A stretch of 64,000 nt of DNA from JAZDEY01 sp043808325 [NCBI: Candidatus Eiseniibacteriota bacterium] (GTDB lineage Bacteria; Arandabacterota; Arandabacteria; Arandabacterales), in NCBI GenBank assembly GCA_043808325.1, contig JAZDEY010000044.1:1-64000 (forward strand). The letters are read 5' to 3'. The translations under genes were made by a program, and so were the position numbers. Below, one piece after another: positions 9,027-17,992 of this stretch (position 1 is the stretch's first letter; every line of letters begins with the position of its first letter). Under the pieces are notes generated by a model that saw only the letters and a program-made list of their open reading frames with translations, did no database searches and was not told the origin of the DNA.

Positions 9027-10112
9027 TTGTTCTATCATCTGCTCTACCCCCTGAGGGATCACATACATATTTTTAACGTCTTCAGGTACATCACCTTCAG
9101 AACGGCCTATGCCACGCTGACCGCCCTGCTGATATGTTTCATCCTGGGACCCGCGATCATCAGGCTGCTCAAGAGATACGGCGTCGTCGACGGCGTCCGC
9201 ATGGACACGCCCGAGCGCCACGCCGGCAAACAGGGCACGCCCACGATGGGCGGCGTCATGATTCTGCTGGCGGTCGTCTTGCCCACCTTGCTCTGGGCGA
9301 ATCTTACCAACAAATACATCTTGATCTGCCTCTTTGCGACCTGCTGGCTCGGGGCCATGGGCTTCATCGACGATTACCTGGGGGTCGTCAAGCGCAAGCC
9401 GACCGGCCTTGTCGGAAAATACAAGATCGCAGGCCAGGCATTGCTGGGCCTCCTGGTTGGGACCTTGATCCTCATGTTTCCGGACAATCCAGATCTTGCG
9501 ACCAAGACAACGGTGCCCTTCTTCAAGAATGTGTTCCCCGATCTCGGCATATTCTACATACCGTTTGTGATCCTGGTCGTCATCGGTGCGTCCAATGCTG
9601 TCAACCTCGCGGACGGGCTGGACGGGCTCGCGATCGGGATGTTCGCTTTTGCGGCGGTCGCATTTGCCGGACTGGCCTACGTAACGGGACACGCCAAGTT
9701 CTCCAGCTATCTTAACATTCTCTATCTGAGACAGGCAGGTGAGCTGACCATATTCTGCGGCTCGCTTGTAGGCGCATCCTTGGGGTTCCTCTGGTTCAAT
9801 GCTCATCCGGCCCAGGTCTTCATGGGGGACACGGGCTCCCTCGCACTGGGTGGGGCGCTCGGCGTGGTCTCCATCCTTATAAAGAAAGAGATCTTGCTCT
9901 TGATCGTGGGCGGCATCTTTGTCGTCGAGGCTCTCTCGGTAATCATACAGGTGGCGTCGTTCAGGCTTACCGGCAAGCGCGTCTTCAAGATGGCGCCGAT
10001 TCACCACCATTTCGAGCTCGTGGGGTGGCCCGAATCGAAGCTGGTGGTAAGGTTCTGGATACTCTCGGTGCTGCTCGCACTGGTGACGCTCAGCACTCTG
10101 AAACTGAGATGA
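9027..10112 (+). CDS. mraY: Phospho-MurNAc-pentapeptide transferase MraY
   Basis: A polytopic integral membrane enzyme that makes lipid I from UDP-MurNAc-pentapeptide and undecaprenyl phosphate. The 361-residue length matches the family. Signatures are FNVFRYITFR at the start, MGGVMILL, DDYLGVVKRKPTGLVGKYKI, NAVNLADGLDGLA, the catalytic Asp region AQVFMGDTGSLALGG, and the HHHFE motif near the end. The start is TTG at 9027, one base after the murF stop, with GGGGAGA upstream. The stop overlaps the murD ATG. Confidence 0.96.
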   Translation: MFYHLLYPLRDHIHIFNVFRYITFRTAYATLTALLICFILGPAIIRLLKRYGVVDGVRMDTPERHAGKQGTPTMGGVMILLAVVLPTLLWANLTNKYILICLFATCWLGAMGFIDDYLGVVKRKPTGLVGKYKIAGQALLGLLVGTLILMFPDNPDLATKTTVPFFKNVFPDLGIFYIPFVILVVIGASNAVNLADGLDGLAIGMFAFAAVAFAGLAYVTGHAKFSSYLNILYLRQAGELTIFCGSLVGASLGFLWFNAHPAQVFMGDTGSLALGGALGVVSILIKKEILLLIVGGIFVVEALSVIIQVASFRLTGKRVFKMAPIHHHFELVGWPESKLVVRFWILSVLLALVTLSTLKLR

Positions 10113-11524
10113 TAGCGACTCGCATGGAAAGACAAAAGGCTCTGGCCGGCAAAGATCTGAAGGGCATGCGCGTGCTGGTAGTAGGTCTCGCCAGGAGCGG
10201 ACTCGCTGCCTGCCGCGTACTCCAGGGGGCCGGCGCGATCGTCAAGGCAACAGACAAGCGATTCCCCCAGGAGATAGGTGGACTCTCGGATCTCGAGAGG
10301 ATTGGGGTTGAGGTCGAGACTGGGGGGCACTCAATGGATTTTGCCAGAGACTGTGACCTTGTGGTGGTAAGTCCGGGGGTCCCACTCGATATCGATGTCG
10401 TCGCGTGGGCCCGGAACGCGGATAAGCCCGTGATCGGCGAAGTCGAGCTTGCCTATTGTCTGAGCGATGCGAAGTTTGCCGCCGTAACCGGCACCAACGG
10501 TAAGACCACCACCGTGACTCTTCTCGGTGAGATCATGCGCCGCCATACCGACAAGGTGAAGGTGGGGGGCAATATCGGGGACCCGATCTCGGCGCTGGCC
10601 GCTGGGCTGGGGTCCGATTGGCTCTTGGTGATCGAGATCTCGAGTTTCCAGCTTGATACATGCGTGAGTTTCAGCCCTGCCGTTGCGGCCCTCCTTAACA
10701 TAACACCCGATCATCTTGACCGATATGAATCCTATGAAGCCTATGTCCGGTCGAAAGCCGGACTCTTCAGCAATCAGATTGAGGAAGACTTCGCGATCAT
10801 CAATGCGGACGATGAGGAGTCGGTCCGGGCATCGCGGGATGCCCGATCGCAGAAACTCTTCTTCAGTGTAAAACGCGAGGTTGACCAAGGTGCGTTCTTA
10901 AGAGGTGAGTCTGTGGTCGTCAGGGTCGGCAAGAAAGAGACAACTCTCTTCGCTACAGGAGATCTCAAAATCAGGGGTCCGCATAACCTTGCCAACAGTC
11001 TTGCCGCTTCCCTGGCGGCCACGGTTCTTGGCGTCGCGCCCGTGACGATCCGGGAGGCCGTAATTGAGTTCCGGGGGCTTGAGCATCGCATCGAATTCGT
11101 TGCTGAGATTGGCGGGGTCGACTTCGTCAACGACTCCAAGGCCACCAATGTGGATTCCTTGAGATGGGCTCTGGAGACAGCGGCACGCCCCGTCATTCTT
11201 ATTGCCGGGGGCCGCGACAAGGGCGGCGATTTCAGCCAGGTGATGGGGTTGGTCGAGCAGAAGGTCAAAGCGATCGTTGCGATCGGCGAGGCAAAGGAGA
11301 AGCTCCGTAGCAACTTCCAAGACCGCGTTGAGTTCCTTGAGGCCGGTGATCTGGAAGAGGCCTTGAGACTGGCAGCCGGCCTTGCCTCAGCCGGTGACAC
11401 GGTGCTGCTCTCACCGGGCTGTGCAAGCTATGACATGTTCAAGGATTTCGAGCACCGCGGACGGGTTTTCAAGGCGGTCGTCGCGAGGCTCAAGCAGGAA
11501 CGTGAGGGAAGCAGGCATGGATGA
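10109..11524 (+). CDS. murD: UDP-MurNAc-L-alanine:D-glutamate ligase
   Basis: Mur ligase of 471 residues that adds D-Glu. It has an N-terminal Rossmann-like start (MRVLVVGLARSGLAACR), the ATP loop VTGTNGKTTTVTLLGE, EISSFQLDT, NITPDHLDRY, FVNDSKATNVDS and the C-terminal SPGCASYDMFKDFEHRG. The frame is open upstream to a GTG at 10025, but that would lie deep inside mraY. The ATG at 10109, overlapping the mraY stop as ATGA, gives the normal N-terminus and matches the coupling pattern of the cluster. Confidence 0.95.
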   Translation: MIATRMERQKALAGKDLKGMRVLVVGLARSGLAACRVLQGAGAIVKATDKRFPQEIGGLSDLERIGVEVETGGHSMDFARDCDLVVVSPGVPLDIDVVAWARNADKPVIGEVELAYCLSDAKFAAVTGTNGKTTTVTLLGEIMRRHTDKVKVGGNIGDPISALAAGLGSDWLLVIEISSFQLDTCVSFSPAVAALLNITPDHLDRYESYEAYVRSKAGLFSNQIEEDFAIINADDEESVRASRDARSQKLFFSVKREVDQGAFLRGESVVVRVGKKETTLFATGDLKIRGPHNLANSLAASLAATVLGVAPVTIREAVIEFRGLEHRIEFVAEIGGVDFVNDSKATNVDSLRWALETAARPVILIAGGRDKGGDFSQVMGLVEQKVKAIVAIGEAKEKLRSNFQDRVEFLEAGDLEEALRLAAGLASAGDTVLLSPGCASYDMFKDFEHRGRVFKAVVARLKQEREGSRHG

Positions 11525-12659
11525 GCACGGAATGGACAGGTATCTGCTCTTTGCGGTGATTACTCTGACACTGGTGGGGCTGGTGATGGTCTACAGCTCC
11601 AGCTACATCATCGCCCAGGAGTCTCCCAAGGCAAGGGACGCTGCCTTCTTCTTGAGGAGGCACGTCATCCGCGTGGTGCTCGGCTTCATTCTAATGTACA
11701 TGGCAACCAGGATGAACGAGAGCGCCTTCAGGAGGATTGCCAAGGGGCTGCTGCTGCTGTCACTGGGTCTGCTGGTTCTGGTCCTGCTGCCGACCCCACT
11801 GAGACTCGTGGTCCGCGGTTCGGCAAGATGGATCAAGCTGGGCTACTTCTCCTTCCAGCCTTCGGATGTTGCAAGGATCGCTCTGATTCTTTACATAGCC
11901 GATTTCTGCGCCCGGAAGGGTAGGGAGATCAAGAGCTTTAAGCACGGTTTCCTGCCGCCCTTCATCATGCTGGTGATCGCTGCTGCTCTGGTCGCGAGAG
12001 AGCCCAACATAAGCACCGCAGCGATGCTGCTCATGATAGGATCGGTCGTCCTCTTTATAGGCGGTGCGCGGTTGGCTCATGTGATTGCAGGCTTCGGGAC
12101 CTGCGCTTCGGCCATGGCGCTCATAGTGGTAACCACGGGATACAATCTGGAACGGATCAGAACCTTCTTCAGCGGTTCCGTGGATTCCGCCGCTTCCTAC
12201 CACGTCAGGCAGTCTCTCATAGCCGTGGGCGTGGGTGGCATCAAGGGCCTTGGGGTCGGCATGAGCAACCAGAAGTACCTGTTTCTTCCAGATGCCCACA
12301 CTGATTTCGTTTTTGCGATTGCGGCCGAGGAGCTGGGGCTCCTGGGTATGCTCGGCATCATGGCCCTCTTCTTCGTGTTCGTATGGAGGGGGCTTAAGGT
12401 CGCGAGGAATGCACCCACGGTGTTCTCCTCGCTGATCGCCTCAGGCATCACGGTAGCCACGGCCGCCTACTTCTGCGTCAGCGCGTGCGTATGCACCGGA
12501 ATTGTGCCGACCGCAGGACTGCCGCTTCCGTTCCTAAGCTATGGGGGTTCGTCCTCACTGATCTTGCTGGCCTCGTGCGGCATACTCCTGGGGATTTCAA
12601 AGCGGAAACCGACGTATCTCGATTTCCAGCCGGCCAGATGGAGGAACTTGATAAGATGA
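11517..12659 (+). CDS. ftsW: Septal peptidoglycan glycosyltransferase FtsW (SEDS family)
   Basis: The 380-residue SEDS protein has about ten hydrophobic segments. Signatures are VMVYSSS near the start, WIKLGYFSFQPSDVARIALILY, the loop LPDAHTDFVFAIAAEELGLLG and the final GLPLPFLSYGGSS. SEDS proteins polymerise lipid II together with the class B PBP encoded just upstream. The ATG at 11517, with GAGGGA ~8 bases upstream, is chosen over a longer open frame; it overlaps the murD end by 8 bases. Confidence 0.94.
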   Translation: MDEHGMDRYLLFAVITLTLVGLVMVYSSSYIIAQESPKARDAAFFLRRHVIRVVLGFILMYMATRMNESAFRRIAKGLLLLSLGLLVLVLLPTPLRLVVRGSARWIKLGYFSFQPSDVARIALILYIADFCARKGREIKSFKHGFLPPFIMLVIAAALVAREPNISTAAMLLMIGSVVLFIGGARLAHVIAGFGTCASAMALIVVTTGYNLERIRTFFSGSVDSAASYHVRQSLIAVGVGGIKGLGVGMSNQKYLFLPDAHTDFVFAIAAEELGLLGMLGIMALFFVFVWRGLKVARNAPTVFSSLIASGITVATAAYFCVSACVCTGIVPTAGLPLPFLSYGGSSSLILLASCGILLGISKRKPTYLDFQPARWRNLIR

Positions 12660-13804
12660 AAGTCGCAATTGCCGGCGGTGGAACCGGGGGGCACATCTAT
12701 CCCGCTGTTGCGGTGGTCGAGTACCTACGCAGTGTGGATGACCGCCTCGACGTGATTTTCGTCGGCACCCGGCGCGGCCTGGAGTCCGGCATTGTGCCGT
12801 CACTGGGATATAAGATCCACCGCATAGTCGCGACGCCCCTTCCGCTTAAGAAGAATGTCCACTTTATCCTTGCCCTTTTCTGTGCAGCGATCGGGTTTGT
12901 GCAGTCATTCTTCATACTCCTCCTCGAGCGGCCCAACGTGGTGGTAGGCACCGGCGGCTACGCGAGCGGTCCCTTTGTTTTCGCCGCGTCCCTGGTCGGC
13001 GTGCCGACGCTCTTGATCGAACCCAACGTGATTCCGGGCAGGACAACGATGCTCCTGGCCAGGCTGGTTGACCGGGTGGCGCTGGGATTCCAGGAATCGG
13101 TGCGGTACTTCCGGAAAGGGACCAACCTGAGGGTGACGGGTATACCCGTGAGGCACGGGCTCCTCTTGCCGACGCGGGATGACGGCATAAGGCGCTTCGG
13201 ACTTGATCCCGCGAGGAAAACGATCTTCATCTTCGGCGGAAGCCGTGGGGCCCACAGCATCAATCAGGCATTCGTCGATGCTGCCAAAGCGCTTCAAGGA
13301 AAGCATGATCTACAGTTCGTGATCCAGACGGGAGAGGCAGACTACCGCTGGGCATCCCAAGCCCTGAGCGGGCTTGATCTCTCATGCAGGGCCTATCCCT
13401 ACATCGATGATATCGGCTACGCCTACCGAGCTAGCGATCTGGTGGTCTCCCGGGCGGGGGCATCGACGCTGACCGAGCTTGCCGCCTTTGGGCTGCCGTC
13501 GATTCTAGTTCCTTATCCTCATGCCACGCTCGGCCATCAGGCTGAGAACGCGAAACTGATGGAGGCCAGGGGAGCGGCCGTCGTGATCAGGGACAGGGAC
13601 TTGAGAGGCAGCGTGCTCGCAGAGGCAATCCTTTCCATAATATACGATCCGCGTAAAGGGGAGATGATGTCGAAGGGCGCGGGGGAGGTCGGCAACCGCG
13701 AGGCTTCTCGTGAGGTCGGGACCAGCCTCGTCGAACTGGCCAAGGGCAAGGGTCGGCTGTCCAAACTCGCAACGGTACTTGGTGACATATGTTCGGCAAG
13801 ATAA
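12656..13804 (+). CDS. murG: UDP-GlcNAc:lipid I N-acetylglucosaminyltransferase
   Basis: MurG makes lipid II on the inner face of the membrane. The GT28/GT-B signatures are clear: IAGGGTGGHIYPAVAV at the start, VGTGGYASGPFVFAA, FGGSRGAHSINQAF and SRAGASTLTELAAFG-LP-x-ILVPYP followed by GHQAENA. The chosen ATG at 12656 overlaps the ftsW stop (ATGA); an in-frame ATG at 12638 would add six residues. Its 382 residues are slightly longer than the ~355-residue norm, mainly at the C-terminus. Confidence 0.95.
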   Translation: MKVAIAGGGTGGHIYPAVAVVEYLRSVDDRLDVIFVGTRRGLESGIVPSLGYKIHRIVATPLPLKKNVHFILALFCAAIGFVQSFFILLLERPNVVVGTGGYASGPFVFAASLVGVPTLLIEPNVIPGRTTMLLARLVDRVALGFQESVRYFRKGTNLRVTGIPVRHGLLLPTRDDGIRRFGLDPARKTIFIFGGSRGAHSINQAFVDAAKALQGKHDLQFVIQTGEADYRWASQALSGLDLSCRAYPYIDDIGYAYRASDLVVSRAGASTLTELAAFGLPSILVPYPHATLGHQAENAKLMEARGAAVVIRDRDLRGSVLAEAILSIIYDPRKGEMMSKGAGEVGNREASREVGTSLVELAKGKGRLSKLATVLGDICSAR

Positions 13805-15171
13805 AACACATTCATCTGATCGGGATCGGCGGCACCGGCATGAGCGGCATTGCCGAGCTGCTCCTCAACCTCGGCTACAAGGTCACCGGGTCGGACCTGG
13901 GCGCCACCGATGTTACCGAAAGGCTCGCGCGCCTGGGTGGGGAGATCGTGCGGGGCCACGATGGGCGCAACATCAAGGACGCCGACGTTGTGGTGTATTC
14001 CTCTGCGGTAAAGGCGGATAACCCCGAGATGGTCGAGGCTCGCCGCAAGGGCATTCCGGTGATCCCAAGAGCTGAAATGCTCGCCGAGCTAATGCGGATG
14101 AAGTACGGCATCGCGGTCGGCGGGGCCCACGGCAAGACCACCACCACCTGGCTCGTCGGCCTTGTGATGGCCGCGGCCGGGCTGGATCCCACGATCGTGG
14201 TAGGAGGTAGGCTCAAGGCTCTGGGTAGTAATGCCAAACTGGGAGGCGGCCGGTATCTGGTCGCCGAAGCCGACGAGAGCGACGGTTCCTTCCTCAGGCT
14301 CTCACCCAGCATCGCCATCGTTACCAATATCGATGAGGAACACCTGGATTACTATGCCAACCTTGATGCGATCAAGGCGGCATTTGTGGAATTCGTCAAC
14401 AAAGTACCCTTCTACGGGGCGGCGATCGTTTGCCTCGACCAGGAGAACGTGCAGGCCATAATACCCAAGATCGCTCGCCGCGTGGTGACCTATGGTTTCT
14501 CCCCCCAAGCTGATATCCGCGGGACCGAAATCTCCCAGGATGATGCCGGGGTCACCTTTAATGTCACGATGAAGGGCCGCAAACTGGGGAGTATCTACCT
14601 GCGCATCCCCGGCGAGCACAACGTTTCCAACGCGCTCGCCGCCGTGGCGGTGGCGGCGGAGATCGACATTCCGTTTGCCGCAGTGAGCGAAGGCATATCC
14701 CAGTTTACCGGAATATCCCGCAGGCTCGAGATAAAGGGTGAGGCCGGGGGTGTGGTGGTGATGGACGACTACGCACATCATCCCACGGAGATTATGGCCA
14801 CGCTCAGAGCAGCCAGGTCGGTATGGAGGAAGCGCATCGTAGCTGTCTTCCAGCCCCATCGCCATAGCCGCACCCAGGCCCTCTCGGAGAAACTGGGCAG
14901 GAGTCTCTTTGACGCTGATTCGGTCGTCGTGACCTCAATCTATGCCGCCGGCGAGGAGGCGATTCCCGGGGTGACGGCGGAACTTGTCGTTAAAGCAGCT
15001 GTCGAGAGCGGCCACCGGGATGTTGTCATGATTGCCGACAAGAGCAAGATTGCAGATCACCTGTGCGGAATGCTCCGCGCCGGCGATCTCTTGATAACGC
15101 TCGGAGCAGGCGATATCTGGAAGATCGGGGAGGAAGTCCTGGGGAGGCTCGCAAGTGACCGACGTGTTTGA
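13789..15171 (+). CDS. murC: UDP-MurNAc:L-alanine ligase
   Basis: First Mur ligase of the stem peptide, 460 residues. It starts with the nucleotide-binding IGIGGTGMSGIAELL, then the ATP loop VGGAHGKTTTTWLVG, EADESDGSFL, NIDEEHLDYY and the C-terminal DDYAHHPTEI. It overlaps the murG end by 16 bases and the murB start by 17. All four Mur ligases C, D, E and F are in this operon. Confidence 0.96.
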   Translation: MFGKIKHIHLIGIGGTGMSGIAELLLNLGYKVTGSDLGATDVTERLARLGGEIVRGHDGRNIKDADVVVYSSAVKADNPEMVEARRKGIPVIPRAEMLAELMRMKYGIAVGGAHGKTTTTWLVGLVMAAAGLDPTIVVGGRLKALGSNAKLGGGRYLVAEADESDGSFLRLSPSIAIVTNIDEEHLDYYANLDAIKAAFVEFVNKVPFYGAAIVCLDQENVQAIIPKIARRVVTYGFSPQADIRGTEISQDDAGVTFNVTMKGRKLGSIYLRIPGEHNVSNALAAVAVAAEIDIPFAAVSEGISQFTGISRRLEIKGEAGGVVVMDDYAHHPTEIMATLRAARSVWRKRIVAVFQPHRHSRTQALSEKLGRSLFDADSVVVTSIYAAGEEAIPGVTAELVVKAAVESGHRDVVMIADKSKIADHLCGMLRAGDLLITLGAGDIWKIGEEVLGRLASDRRV

Positions 15172-16057
15172 AAAGATCGAGGGCATAACCGGGGTAGCAG
15201 CCCGCGGGAACGAGTTGCTGTCCCTTCATACGACATTCGGAGTCGGTGGCCCTTGCGACCTGATGGTGTGGGTCTCGACTGAAGAGGCCCTGAAAGAGGT
15301 GCTTGCCGCGGCCCAGGCGGGGGGACTGCCGACCTTCGTTCTGGGGCGGGGCTCCAATCTGCTGGTAAGGGACGGAGGCATAAGCGGGGTTGTCCTGAGG
15401 CTTGTGGAGGAGCTTGCCGGGATCGACGTCACGGGCTTGGGAATCCGGGCCGGTGGTGGAGCCAGTCTGGGCGAAGTCGTGAGCCGGGCTACCTCGGCAG
15501 GAATCGGCGGGCTGGAGTTCCTTGCCGGCATACCGGGTACGGTCGGCGGTGCTGCGGTGGCAAATGCCGGGGCCAGGGACATCTGGTTCGGACACTATCT
15601 GGCGGAGCTCACGATCCTCGGCAGCGATCTCGAAACGGTGAGGCTCTCGGCGGATGAGCTCAAGTTCGGTTACCGTACCTCCAGTCTCGCGCCTGACTGG
15701 ATCGTCATCGAAGCCGTGCTCTCCGGTGCGGCCGCCAGTGTTGAGGAGGTACGGCAGAAAGTTGAGACCAGCCTGGAGAGAAGGCGGCGGACCCAGCCGG
15801 TGGGCGAACGTTCGGCGGGGTGCATCTTCAAGAATCCGTCCGGCGATTCGGCAGGAAGATTGATAGAAAGCGCGGGCCTGAAGGGGCTCACCGTAGGCGG
15901 TGCCCAGGTGTCCCCGGTTCACGCCAATTTCATTGTGAATACAGGCGGCGCGACCGCCAGGGAGATCCTTGACCTGGTCGCGCGCATAAAGGATCGCGTC
16001 AAGGTCCTCAACGGGGTCGAGCTCGAGCTCGAGGTCAGTGTCGTGGGGAAGGATTAG
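15155..16057 (+). CDS. murB: UDP-N-acetylenolpyruvoylglucosamine reductase
   Basis: FAD-dependent reductase that forms UDP-MurNAc. It shows the FAD-binding LGRGSNLLVRDGG, LEFLAGIPGTVGGAAVANAGA, the substrate-binding Tyr loop FGYRTSSL and the catalytic region SAGCIFKNPSGDSAGRLIE. The catalytic proton donor position is Cys (AGCIFKNP), as in several short type IIb MurB enzymes, rather than the Ser of E. coli. Length 300 fits the short class. The start is GTG with GGGGAGG ahead of it, inside the end of murC. Confidence 0.94.
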   Translation: MTDVFEKIEGITGVAARGNELLSLHTTFGVGGPCDLMVWVSTEEALKEVLAAAQAGGLPTFVLGRGSNLLVRDGGISGVVLRLVEELAGIDVTGLGIRAGGGASLGEVVSRATSAGIGGLEFLAGIPGTVGGAAVANAGARDIWFGHYLAELTILGSDLETVRLSADELKFGYRTSSLAPDWIVIEAVLSGAAASVEEVRQKVETSLERRRRTQPVGERSAGCIFKNPSGDSAGRLIESAGLKGLTVGGAQVSPVHANFIVNTGGATAREILDLVARIKDRVKVLNGVELELEVSVVGKD

Positions 16058-16076
16058 CGGGGGAAGAGGAACGCAT

Positions 16077-16742
16077 ATGTGGAGAGCTAACCTGCATTCG
16101 GTGGTGGTCGTGGCCGTGGTGTCGATGGGGCTCGCCCTAAACGGGGCGCACGTTCGCAGTTCCAAGTGGTTCCGAGGCATCCAGGGCTTCGCCGAGAACA
16201 CCAAGGGGATGATCTTCGGCGTACACACCGGCGCCGACAACGTGGCGAGACCTCAGCCCGAGAGACTCTGCGCCGGACCGACCTGCGTGCTGGTTGCTGC
16301 CCAGGGGATGATCGTGGGGTTGGATAGCGAGGGCTTCGTCAGTTCCTGTGACTCGTCCTCGGCCCGGTCCGACCTTCCGGTACTGACCGGTTTTCTGCCG
16401 GCAACGAAGCTTGTCGGCGACCGGGTCTGCTCAGCGGAGATTGTCGTGGGACTCGAGATCATCAAAGCTTTTGAGGAAAAGCCCGAAATCATGAGGATCC
16501 TCTCCGAGGTCAATCTGGGAGATCTTGACAGCCCGAAGGTGATTCTCATCAAAGGGGTCACGGTCTACCTAGGCCAGGGAGACTACAGGCGCAAGGTGGA
16601 GAAACTCAATCAGGTATTGCTTCATCTCAACCGGCTCAAGGCGTCACCGAAGACAATAGATCTGAGATTCGCACGCCAGGTTGTTGTCAAATGTGATGAT
16701 CCCAAGCGAAGTATCGATGAGAGTGTCGATAAGGAGGTTTGA
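16077..16742 (+). CDS. ftsQ: Divergent FtsQ-like cell division protein
   Basis: Lies between murB and ftsA, the usual place of ftsQ. The 221-residue protein has an N-terminal signal-anchor (VVVVAVVSMGLALNGA, residues ~8-24) and a periplasmic part. The second half follows the FtsQ beta-domain order: LVAAQGMIVG, then LPVLTGF, a helix IIKAFEEKPEIMRILSEVNL, the strand VYLGQGDYRRKVEKLNQVL, and IDLRFARQVVVK near the end, which is the most FtsQ-like part. Only about 50 residues separate the membrane segment from the beta domain, leaving little room for a normal POTRA domain. The start ATG at 16077 has AGAGGA 6 bases upstream; an in-frame GTG at 16038 lies inside murB. Confidence 0.72.
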   Translation: MWRANLHSVVVVAVVSMGLALNGAHVRSSKWFRGIQGFAENTKGMIFGVHTGADNVARPQPERLCAGPTCVLVAAQGMIVGLDSEGFVSSCDSSSARSDLPVLTGFLPATKLVGDRVCSAEIVVGLEIIKAFEEKPEIMRILSEVNLGDLDSPKVILIKGVTVYLGQGDYRRKVEKLNQVLLHLNRLKASPKTIDLRFARQVVVKCDDPKRSIDESVDKEV

Positions 16743-16745
16743 TTC

Positions 16746-17978
16746 TTGGCTCAGCCAGTAAGAATAATGGGATTGGACCTGGGTACGACCAAAGTCTCAG
16801 CAATCATGGCCGAGATCGACGGGGGCGGCAAGCCCACGGTGATCGGGGTCGGCACCAAGAAGTGCGAGGGCGTGAGGAAGGGCGTGATTGTCGATATCGA
16901 TAAGACCGTTGCAGCGATCGAGCAGGCTGTCGCCGAGGCCGAGATCATGGCGGGCTGCTCGGTGCACGCTGCATTTACCAGTATATCCGGGGACCACATC
17001 AAGGGCATGAACTCAACCGGGGTGGTCGCGGTTTCAAGACCCGAAAAAGAGATAACCTTGAACGACGTGGAGCGTGTGGTCACTGCCGCGAGAGCGGTCG
17101 TGGTCCCCAGCGATCGCATGATTCTCCACGTGATCCCTCAGGAGTTCGTGGTCGACGACCAGGACGGCATCGACTTTCCCGTAGGCATGGCGGGGATCCG
17201 GCTGGAAGTTAGGGCCCACATCATCACGGGCGCGGCAACCTGTGTCCAGAATGTGATCAAGTCGGTGAAGAAGGCAGGGATCGACGTAGCGGGCCTCGTG
17301 CTTCAGCCGCTTGCGACCGGCACGGCGATCTTGACCCCCGAGGAAATGGATTTGGGAGTCGCCGTGGTGGATATCGGAGGTGGTACGACCGATATATCCA
17401 TCTTCAAGGACGGGGCGATCCGCTATACCGCAATCTTGGGCTTGGGCGGCAACAACATCACCAACGATATGGTGGTGGGTCTGCGCACGCCGTTTGGACA
17501 GGCGGAGAGCATCAAGATCGAGCACGGCGCTACCCGGGCCGCGGTTGCCGATGACGGGCTGGTCGGGGTTGAAGGGGTGCAGGGCAGGAGGTCTCGGGAG
17601 ATATCCAAGCGGGTGATCGCCCAGATAATCGACGCGCGGCTTGACGACATCTTCAGCCTGGTCAAGGGACAGCTGCGCAAGAGCGAATACTACGAAGTGC
17701 TCGGGGCCGGTGTTGTGCTCACTGGGGGGGCGTCGCTGCTGCGCGGCATCGAGGACTTGGCCGAGGAGGTGCTCTCGATACCGGCAAGAGTGGGCACGCC
17801 TGAGGACGTGGGCGGTCTCAGGGAATACGTAAGAAATCCAAAGATGTCAACGGGAGTAGGACTACTCCACTATGCGGGCAACCAGATTGTGAAAGGAGGT
17901 ATCGGCGTAGGCGACGAGGACCGTGGACTGGGCAACGTGGCTGGCAAGGTTAGGAGATGGTTTAGAGGATTCTTCTAG
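16746..17978 (+). CDS. ftsA: Cell division protein FtsA
   Basis: Actin-like protein that anchors FtsZ to the membrane. The phosphate-1 motif GLDLGTTKVSAIMAE, the SHS2/1C region (KGVIVDIDKTVAAIEQAVAEAE), the phosphate-2 motif VVDIGGGTTDISIF and the adenosine motif VVLTGGASLLRGI are visible. The C-terminus ends in an amphipathic, aromatic/basic helix (VRRWFRGFF) typical of the membrane-targeting tail. Length 410 is normal. Start TTG at 16746, 3 bases after the ftsQ-like stop, with a perfect AAGGAGG 8 bases upstream. Confidence 0.95.
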   Translation: MAQPVRIMGLDLGTTKVSAIMAEIDGGGKPTVIGVGTKKCEGVRKGVIVDIDKTVAAIEQAVAEAEIMAGCSVHAAFTSISGDHIKGMNSTGVVAVSRPEKEITLNDVERVVTAARAVVVPSDRMILHVIPQEFVVDDQDGIDFPVGMAGIRLEVRAHIITGAATCVQNVIKSVKKAGIDVAGLVLQPLATGTAILTPEEMDLGVAVVDIGGGTTDISIFKDGAIRYTAILGLGGNNITNDMVVGLRTPFGQAESIKIEHGATRAAVADDGLVGVEGVQGRRSREISKRVIAQIIDARLDDIFSLVKGQLRKSEYYEVLGAGVVLTGGASLLRGIEDLAEEVLSIPARVGTPEDVGGLREYVRNPKMSTGVGLLHYAGNQIVKGGIGVGDEDRGLGNVAGKVRRWFRGFF

Positions 17979-17992
17979 AAGGAGCAGGTCCA

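Noticed and set aside
8925-10010. 361-codon minus-strand frame opposite mraY
   Set aside because: Highly charged, motif-free shadow of a membrane protein gene.
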